Positions 22,293 through 27,909 of a DNA stretch of 27,909 nucleotides are shown one piece after another. Numbering within the stretch: the stretch's first letter is position 1; each line of letters opens with the position of its first letter. The notes beneath the pieces were generated by a model, which saw only the letters and a program-made list of their open reading frames with translations, searched no databases and was not told the DNA's origin. The stretch comes from an uncultured Bacteroides sp. (GTDB lineage: Bacteria > Bacteroidota > Bacteroidia > Bacteroidales > Bacteroidaceae): positions 1 through 27,909 of the forward strand of contig NZ_CAJTSC010000041.1 in NCBI RefSeq assembly GCF_910578895.1, written 5' to 3'. The position numbers were made by a program, and so were the translations under genes.

Positions 22293-22451
22293 AATGTTAT
22301 CTATTAATGGTTAAACATGTTGCAAGATAACGATTTCTCTGTCTCATTGTCATCCTATACCACGTGTTTTACAACAGAAAATACCTGGCTATTTATGGAG
22401 TAGGGCAGCAGGATTATGCTTTTTTGGTTAGGCAGAGAGAACTATTCTTCA

Positions 22452-22459
22452 TATATTTG
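22452..22459 (+). promoter_or_regulatory. -7 box of the M23 peptidase gene
   Basis: TATATTTG fits TAnnTTTG; transcription would start near 22466, just before the ATG at 22479. This excludes the in-frame ATG at 22416. The nearest TTTG (22423-22426) is 25 bases upstream, rather far for -33. Confidence 0.55.
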
Positions 22460-22478
22460 CGCCGGAAAAAAACAGGAT

Positions 22479-24182
22479 ATGATTTGTAAGAATATAAGAT
22501 ACGCTATATCTCTCTTTTTTTTGTTTTTCGCAGGTGGCGTACAAGGCGGATATGCACAAGAGGCCTCCGATATGAATGTTACATCGGATGTACAACCGGC
22601 ATCGTTCATTCCACCTTTTGATTTTCCTATTGTTTTTTCCGGTAATTTCGGCGAGATACGTGCCAACCATTTTCATGGCGGGCTGGACTTCAAGACCGGT
22701 GGAACCATAAGCAAGCCTGTACACGCTTTGGCAGACGGACATATTTCGCGCATACGCGTGACGCATGGTTCGGGATACGTATTGGATGTGGATTACGATA
22801 ACGGTTATTCCACCATCAACCGTCATCTCAGTGCATTTGTAGGCGATATAGCCCGCAGAGTAAAAGCCTTGCAGTATGAAAAGGAGAGTTGGGAAGTGGA
22901 GATTGTCCCCGAACCGGGAGAATATCCGGTAAAGGCGGGGCAGGTGATAGCCCTTAGTGGTAATACGGGCTACTCTTTCGGTCCTCACCTGCATTTGGAT
23001 ATGATTGAGTCGGCAACGGGAGACTATGTGGACCCGCTGCCTTTCTTTATGAAGAAAGTGAAAGACAATACTGCTCCTCGTGCCGAAGGCATCATCCTGT
23101 TTCCGCAACCGGGTAAAGGCGTAGTGGATGGGAAGCAAGTATGCCAGGTGTTTCCGGTAACTCCTGTCGAGCCTATTACTGCTTGGGGAGTGATAGGAGC
23201 GGGTATCCGGGCGTATGACTACATGGATGGAGTAACCAACCGTTATGGTGTGCATACCGTCATACTCGAAGTGGATGGTGTAGAGGTGTTCCGTAGTGTG
23301 GTAGACCGCTTTGCTTATGAAGAAAACCGTTATATCAACTCATGGACTCATGGACAGTATATGAAATCGTTTATCGAACCCGGTAACCGCCTGCGTCTGT
23401 TGCATGCTTCCAATGGTAATCGGGGATTGATAGAGATTAGCGAAGAACGTCCTTATCGCTTTGTGTATACTTTAAGCGATGCGTTGGGCAATACTTCCAG
23501 AGTACGCTTCACCGTATTGGGAAAGAAAACCGATATCCGTCCTGTAGAACATCGTGAAAAGTATCTCTTCAGATGGAACCGAACCAATTATCTTCAGGAA
23601 CCCGGATTGGAATTGGTTGTGCCGCGTGGAATGTTGTACGATGATGTCCGGCTGAACTACTCCGTACGTGCCGACAGTGGGGATGTGGCTTTTACTTATC
23701 AGTTGCACGATACGCGTATCCCCCTGCATGGGGCTTGTGAGATGCGTATCGGTTTACGTATCGACCGTTTGGAAGACAAATCGAAATATTATGTAGCAGG
23801 TGTTACGGCTAAAGGCGGAAAATACAGCATTGGTGGTATTTATGAGGACGGTTTTATGAAAGTCCGTATCCGCGACTTGGCTACGTATACGGTAGCGATA
23901 GATACTGTACCACCGGAGATAACTCCGCTCAATCCTCAACAGTGGGGACGTACGGGGCGTATAGTCTTTAAAGCCAAAGATAAAGAGACAGGAATAGCCG
24001 GTTATCGGGGAACGATAGACGGGAAATATGCCCTGTTTGGCAAACTTAATTCCATTAACGGAAATCTGATTTGCGAACTTGATCCGGAGCATGTAAAGAA
24101 AGGCGGTAAACATACCGTGGAGATGACTGTGACAGACGGGTGCGGCAATCAGACCATCAGACAGTTCCATTTCGTATGGTAA
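22479..24182 (+). CDS. M23-family (LytM-type) metallopeptidase
   Basis: A 567-aa exported zinc peptidase, likely cutting murein cross-bridges or stem peptides. From the chosen ATG the signal peptide is MICKNIRYAISLFFLFFAGG (cleavage near YAQ, about 25-27). The LytM domain (about 45-195) has the zinc and catalytic residues His66 and Asp70 (HGGLDF), His116 (RHLSAF) and His170-x-His172 (GPHLHLD), so it should be active rather than a degenerate activator. The remaining 370 residues form beta-rich repeats without a family I recognise (IGAGIRAYDYMDG, VRFTVLGKKTD, IAGYRGTIDGKYALF), perhaps wall-binding or Ig-like. The C69 dipeptidase gene follows after 51 bases, likely in the same unit. Confidence 0.88.
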   Translation: MICKNIRYAISLFFLFFAGGVQGGYAQEASDMNVTSDVQPASFIPPFDFPIVFSGNFGEIRANHFHGGLDFKTGGTISKPVHALADGHISRIRVTHGSGYVLDVDYDNGYSTINRHLSAFVGDIARRVKALQYEKESWEVEIVPEPGEYPVKAGQVIALSGNTGYSFGPHLHLDMIESATGDYVDPLPFFMKKVKDNTAPRAEGIILFPQPGKGVVDGKQVCQVFPVTPVEPITAWGVIGAGIRAYDYMDGVTNRYGVHTVILEVDGVEVFRSVVDRFAYEENRYINSWTHGQYMKSFIEPGNRLRLLHASNGNRGLIEISEERPYRFVYTLSDALGNTSRVRFTVLGKKTDIRPVEHREKYLFRWNRTNYLQEPGLELVVPRGMLYDDVRLNYSVRADSGDVAFTYQLHDTRIPLHGACEMRIGLRIDRLEDKSKYYVAGVTAKGGKYSIGGIYEDGFMKVRIRDLATYTVAIDTVPPEITPLNPQQWGRTGRIVFKAKDKETGIAGYRGTIDGKYALFGKLNSINGNLICELDPEHVKKGGKHTVEMTVTDGCGNQTIRQFHFVW

Positions 24183-24233
24183 CTCTTTATTCGGAATGTA
24201 TCATTATCAAATAAACCATATAATAACAGAAGT

Positions 24234-25871
24234 ATGAAAAGATTAACTCTCTCCGTCTTATTAGTGGTGGCAACTGTGTCGAACGCTTTTGCCTGTACCA
24301 ACCTTATTGTAGGTAAGAACGCTTCTACGGACGGTTCTACGATTGTTTCCTATTCAGCCGACTCCTATGGGCTGTTTGGCGAGTTGTATCATTATCCCGC
24401 AGGTGTGCACAAAAAGGGCACGTTGATTGACGTGCACGAGTGGGACACCGGCAAGTACCTCGGTCAGATAGAGCAGGCGCGTCAGACCTACAACGTTATC
24501 GGCAACATGAACGAATTTCAGTTGACTATCGGTGAGACCACTTTTGGCGGACGTCCCGAATTGGTGGATACTACCGGTATCATTGATTATGGAAGCCTGA
24601 TTTATCTTGGGCTGCAACGTTCGCGCACTGCCCGCGAAGCTATCAAAGTGATGACGGAACTTGTACAAGAGTATGGCTACTACAGCAGCGGTGAGTCTTT
24701 TACGATTGCCGATCCTAACGAAATCTGGATTATGGAGATGATAGGCAAAGGTCCCGGTGTGCGCGGTGCCGTATGGGTGGCAGTCCGCGTGCCCGATGAT
24801 TGTATCTCCGCACATGCCAACCAAAGCCGTATTCATCAGTTCGATATGAATGACAAGAACAACTGCATGTATTCTCCAGATGTCATCTCCTTTGCCCGTG
24901 AGAAAGGTTATTTTGACGGAGTAAACAAGGATTTTAGTTTTGCGAATGCCTATGCACCGCTCGATTTCGGTGCCCGTCGTTATTGCGAGGCCCGTGTATG
25001 GAGTTACTTTAATATGTTTACCACGCGGGGCAATGAATTTTTGCCTTATATAACAGGCGAAACGGATACCCCGATGCCGCTTTTCGTGAAACCTAACCGT
25101 AAAATCTCCGTACAGGATGTAAAGAACGCCATGCGCGATCATTACGAAGGTACTCCTCTTGACATCAGCAAGGATTTCGGCGCGGGGCCATATCATGCTC
25201 CTTATCGTCTTTCTCCGCTTTCCTTTAAAGTGGATGATAAGGAATATTTTAACGAACGTCCTATCTCTACCCAACAGAGTGGTTTCGTGTTTGTGGCGCA
25301 GATGCGTTCCGCTTTGCCCGATGCCATAGGCGGGGTATTATGGTTTGGTACGGACGATGCCAATATGACTGTATTCACTCCTGTATACTGTTGTACGGAT
25401 AAAGTTCCCGTGTGTTATTCCCGCGTGGATGGTGCGGATTACATCACTTTCTCCTGGAATTCTGCCTTTTGGATTTTCAACTGGGTGGCAAACATGGTAT
25501 ATCCCCGTTACGACCTGATGATTGGCGATGTACGTGCCACGCAGACCGAACTCGAAACTACTTTTAACGATGCGCAGGAAGGCATTGAATCTGCTGCTGC
25601 CAAATTGTTGGAGAAAGACCCCGCCAAAGCGAAAGCATTCTTGACCAATTACACCGGCATGGCGGCACAAAGCGCTTTCGACACGTGGAAGCGTTTGGGT
25701 GAATTTATCATCGTAAAATACAACGATGGCGTGGTTCGTAAAATGAAAGATGGAAAGTTCGAACGCAATGCCATCGGTCAGCCTGCCGGTGTGGTTCGTC
25801 CGGGCTATCCGAAAGAATTTCTGGAAGAATATGTAAAACAGACGGGTGACCGTTATAAAATGCCTGATTGA
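24234..25871 (+). CDS. C69-family dipeptidase (PepD-type Ntn hydrolase), exported
   Basis: A 545-aa dipeptidase of the N-terminal nucleophile class. The leader MKRLTLSVLLVVATVSNAFA ends directly before Cys21 (ACTNLIVGKNAS), which becomes the N-terminal nucleophile after removal of the leader; this cleavage both exports and activates the enzyme. Other family stretches are DGSTIVSYSADSYG (33-46), FQLTIGETTFGGRPEL, and GYYSSGESFTIADPNEIWIMEMIGKGPG near 155-180. Substrates are dipeptides, possibly from murein or diet. A lipobox reading is unlikely because the Cys is followed by the conserved TNLIVG of the mature enzyme. It lies 51 bases downstream of the M23 gene with no clear promoter between. 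Confidence 0.92.
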   Translation: MKRLTLSVLLVVATVSNAFACTNLIVGKNASTDGSTIVSYSADSYGLFGELYHYPAGVHKKGTLIDVHEWDTGKYLGQIEQARQTYNVIGNMNEFQLTIGETTFGGRPELVDTTGIIDYGSLIYLGLQRSRTAREAIKVMTELVQEYGYYSSGESFTIADPNEIWIMEMIGKGPGVRGAVWVAVRVPDDCISAHANQSRIHQFDMNDKNNCMYSPDVISFAREKGYFDGVNKDFSFANAYAPLDFGARRYCEARVWSYFNMFTTRGNEFLPYITGETDTPMPLFVKPNRKISVQDVKNAMRDHYEGTPLDISKDFGAGPYHAPYRLSPLSFKVDDKEYFNERPISTQQSGFVFVAQMRSALPDAIGGVLWFGTDDANMTVFTPVYCCTDKVPVCYSRVDGADYITFSWNSAFWIFNWVANMVYPRYDLMIGDVRATQTELETTFNDAQEGIESAAAKLLEKDPAKAKAFLTNYTGMAAQSAFDTWKRLGEFIIVKYNDGVVRKMKDGKFERNAIGQPAGVVRPGYPKEFLEEYVKQTGDRYKMPD

Positions 25872-25895
25872 TTAGGATATTCGAACTTATTCTTC

Positions 25896-25903
25896 TACAT
25901 TTG
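25896..25903 (+). promoter_or_regulatory. -7 box of the phosphohexomutase gene
   Basis: TACATTTG fits TAnnTTTG and lies 49 bases before the ATG at 25953. No clear -33 TTTG at 19-21 bases upstream. Confidence 0.5.
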
Positions 25904-25952
25904 TGACTCAACAAAAAAACGAGTTATTAACCTTTAATATTAAAATAGTCTT

Positions 25953-27695
25953 ATGGAAAATCAAGAACTGATTAAACAAGTGACTGAGAAAGCCGGGAAA
26001 TGGCTTACTCCGGCATACGATGCCGAAACTCAGGCGGAAGTGAAGCGTATGTTGGAAAATCCAGATAAAACCGAACTGATAGAGTGTTTTTATAAAGACT
26101 TGGAATTTGGAACGGGCGGTTTGCGTGGTATCATGGGAGCCGGTAGCAACCGTATGAACATCTATACGGTAGGTGCTGCTACTCAGGGATTGGCTAATTA
26201 TCTGAACAAATGTTTCAAAGACCAAGAACAAATCTCTGTTGTAGTGGGACACGATTGTCGTAATAACAGCCGCAAGTTTGCTGAGATTTCGGCAAATATC
26301 TTCTCTGCAAACGGCATCAAGGTTTATCTCTTTGATGATTTGCGTCCTACTCCCGAAGTCTCTTTTGCCATCCGTCATCTCGGTTGCCAAAGCGGTATCA
26401 ACCTGACTGCAAGCCATAACCCGAAGGAATACAACGGCTACAAGGCTTATTGGGATGATGGCGCGCAAGTGCTTGCCCCGCACGATACTGCCATTATCGA
26501 TGAAGTAAACAAGGTTACTGTCGAGGACATCAAGTTTGAAGGTAACAAAGATTTGATTCAGATTATCGGTGAAGATGTAGACAAGGTATATCTGGACAAA
26601 GTTCATACCCTCTCTATCGATCCGGAAGTAATCAAGCGTCAAAAAGACCTCAGTATCGTATATACCCCGCTTCATGGCGCAGGCAGAACGCTTATTCCCG
26701 CTTCTTTGAAAGAATGGGGATTTGAGAACGTACACTGCGTGCCCGAGCAAATGGTGAAGAGTGGAGATTTCCCTACAGTCGTTTCTCCGAATCCCGAAAA
26801 TGCGGAAGCTCTTTCCATGGCAATCGAACTTGCCAAGAAGATTAATGCCGATATTGTAATGGCAAGCGATCCTGATGCCGACCGCGTAGGTATGGCTTGC
26901 AAGGATGATAAGGGCGAGTGGGTGCTGATTAACGGTAACCAGACTTGCTTGCTCTTCCTCTACTATATTATCAAGAACCGTATCGCAACCGGTAAGATGC
27001 AACCTACGGACTTCATTGTAAAGACCATTGTAACGACCGAACTTATCAAGGCTGTTGCCGATAAGAACAAGATTGAAATGCTCGACTGCTACACCGGTTT
27101 CAAATGGATTGCACGTGAAATCCGTCTGCGCGAAGGTAAACAGCAATATATCGGTGGTGGTGAAGAAAGCTACGGTTTCCTTGCCGAAGACTTCGTTCGC
27201 GATAAGGATGCCGTGTCTGCTTGCTCGTTGCTTGCAGAAATCTGTGCATGGGCTAAAGACCAGGGAAAAACGCTGTATGACATCTTGATGGACATCTATG
27301 TAGAGTACGGCTTCTCTAAGGAAACCACTGTCAATGTGGTAAAACCGGGCAAGAGCGGTGCCGATGAAATCAAGGCTATGATGGATAATTTCCGTGCCAA
27401 CCCGCCGAAAGAAATCGGTGGCTCTGCCGTTTCGTTGATTAAGGACTACAAGACGCTGAAAGTTACCGATGCACAAGGCAATGCTACTGCGTTGGATATG
27501 CCTGAGACATCCAATGTTCTTCAATATTTTACGGAAGACGGTACGAAGATTTCTGTTCGTCCGTCCGGTACGGAACCTAAGATTAAATTCTATATTGAAG
27601 TGAAAGGTGAAATGGGATGTTCCAAATGTTATGGCAATGCGAACGCTGAAGCTGAGAAGAAAGTGGAAGCTGTGCGTAAGTCGCTTGGAATCTAA
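25953..27695 (+). CDS. Alpha-D-phosphohexomutase (phosphoglucomutase/phosphomannomutase, PgcA/PGM2-like)
   Basis: Interconverts hexose 1- and 6-phosphates, feeding nucleotide sugars for capsule, glycan and envelope synthesis. The 580-aa length and motifs match the large PgcA/PGM2-type enzymes. Active-site features: phosphoserine Ser154 in TASHNPKEYNGYK, metal loop DPDADR (306-311), sugar-binding GGGEESYGF (Glu404, Glu405) and the phosphate loop RPSGTEPK from Arg536. GTGGLRGIMGAGSNRMN near 52-68 is the substrate loop of domain 1. Whether glucose, mannose or pentose phosphate is the preferred substrate cannot be told by eye. It has its own promoter box and a strong terminator at 27714, so it is probably monocistronic. 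Confidence 0.95.
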   Translation: MENQELIKQVTEKAGKWLTPAYDAETQAEVKRMLENPDKTELIECFYKDLEFGTGGLRGIMGAGSNRMNIYTVGAATQGLANYLNKCFKDQEQISVVVGHDCRNNSRKFAEISANIFSANGIKVYLFDDLRPTPEVSFAIRHLGCQSGINLTASHNPKEYNGYKAYWDDGAQVLAPHDTAIIDEVNKVTVEDIKFEGNKDLIQIIGEDVDKVYLDKVHTLSIDPEVIKRQKDLSIVYTPLHGAGRTLIPASLKEWGFENVHCVPEQMVKSGDFPTVVSPNPENAEALSMAIELAKKINADIVMASDPDADRVGMACKDDKGEWVLINGNQTCLLFLYYIIKNRIATGKMQPTDFIVKTIVTTELIKAVADKNKIEMLDCYTGFKWIAREIRLREGKQQYIGGGEESYGFLAEDFVRDKDAVSACSLLAEICAWAKDQGKTLYDILMDIYVEYGFSKETTVNVVKPGKSGADEIKAMMDNFRANPPKEIGGSAVSLIKDYKTLKVTDAQGNATALDMPETSNVLQYFTEDGTKISVRPSGTEPKIKFYIEVKGEMGCSKCYGNANAEAEKKVEAVRKSLGI

Positions 27696-27713
27696 GACAA
27701 TTCCTGATAACAG

Positions 27714-27751
27714 AAAGGTGCAAGTGGTTTCCTGCCGCTTGCACCTTTTTT
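27714..27751 (+). terminator. Strong intrinsic terminator after the phosphohexomutase gene
   Basis: AAAGGTGCAAGTGG (27714-27727) pairs with CCGCTTGCACCTTT (27735-27748) over fourteen positions with one G-T, then a T-run. Confidence 0.92.
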
Positions 27752-27818
27752 ATATTCCGATTTGTTTTTAGGAAAGTTCCCTAAAGATGTTCCTACATTG
27801 TTTTTCCGTCCTGATTAA

Positions 27819-27909
27819 GAGCCTGTTTAAATTTTGTTCAGCATTATTTTGAGTGTTCTTTTCGAGGATGTTTTTCAATTTTTATGAGGAGCATAGCGGG
27901 CTATGTGAC
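27819..27909. mobile_element. Possible left end of an insertion sequence or MITE, cut by the window edge
   Basis: A non-coding A/T-rich stretch starts with GAGCCTGTTTAAA (27819-27831) and runs to the edge through GAGGAGCATAGCGGGCTATG. The start resembles an insertion-sequence terminal repeat from Bacteroides as I remember them, but the partner end is outside the window and no transposase is visible. Treat as a hint only. The stretch 27752-27818 holds only a short inverted pair TTAGG (27768-27772) and CCTAA (27780-27784). Confidence 0.25.

Noticed and set aside
22416..22478. ATG at 22416 as start of the M23 peptidase gene
   Set aside because: It would put 21 non-signal residues before the signal peptide and lies upstream of the -7 box at 22452.
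24354..25274. Open antisense frame of 306 codons opposite the C69 dipeptidase gene
   Set aside because: It lies wholly inside a well-supported gene, has no signal or domain and no promoter box was seen for it.
25908..27524. Open antisense frame of 538 codons opposite the phosphohexomutase gene
   Set aside because: The plus strand encodes a complete enzyme with every catalytic motif; the antisense product has no recognisable domain and its length follows from codon usage of the sense gene.
1..27909. The word TTTGTTCAGCA near both window ends as flanking direct repeats of one element
   Set aside because: The shared word is only 11 bases and its surroundings differ; 28 kb of mostly housekeeping genes between them is not a plausible mobile element.

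Overview
The window looks like a chromosomal segment from a gut-type Bacteroides or close Bacteroidales relative. Evidence: Bacteroidota -7 promoter boxes (TAnnTTTG) precede several genes, the primary sigma factor is short (286 aa, no region 1.1), ribosome binding sites are weak, lipoproteins are many, and several families are typical of this group (DUF4783 next to nadC, clostripain lipoproteins, a sigma/anti-sigma pair with a C-terminal beta-barrel). I cannot name the species. No gene is cut by the window edges, and no tRNA, CRISPR array, phage or complete insertion sequence was seen.

Layout. 1-438: non-coding, with an unusual four-fold alternating repeat (43-202) and divergent promoter boxes. 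439-1591: riboflavin synthase and a nitroreductase in one unit. 1603-2922 (minus): YihY/BrkB membrane protein, preceded on the same strand by the RNase P RNA gene (about 3022-3408). 3576-7363: an NlpC/P60 peptidase with SH3 domains, a Tat-exported dipeptide epimerase and a transglutaminase-like lipoprotein, apparently a murein-peptide processing unit acting outside the cytoplasm. 7651-10226: HtrA/DegP protease, then the primary sigma factor. 10458-12097: a small exported protein and a clostripain-type lipoprotein. 12236-15047: a four-domain CoA-disulfide reductase/rhodanese/TusA/DsrE protein with a MarR regulator. 15058-15531 (minus): RlmH. 15766-16999: DUF4783 protein and NadC. 17136-20118: ECF sigma factor, an anti-sigma-like protein built to cross both membranes, a lipoprotein and an exported protein. 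20204-21124: FabK/nitronate monooxygenase-type flavoenzyme, convergent with alanine dehydrogenase (minus, 21192-22292). 22479-25871: M23 metallopeptidase and C69 dipeptidase. 25953-27695: phosphohexomutase, a strong terminator, then a possible mobile-element end at the right edge.

How it fits together. Much of the window concerns the cell envelope: murein peptide hydrolysis (NlpC/P60, epimerase, M23, possibly C69), envelope protein quality control (HtrA), and an envelope-sensing sigma/anti-sigma module resembling the Das/Dma (dual membrane-spanning anti-sigma) system described in Bacteroides thetaiotaomicron. The rest is housekeeping (RNase P, primary sigma, RlmH, NadC, riboflavin, sugar phosphates) plus one sulfur-redox module.

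The most unusual non-coding signals are the four-copy alternating repeat at 43-202 and three AT-rich intergenic hairpins. Two of these run into the 3' end of a coding region, and one (21111-21188) has perfect 28-bp arms.
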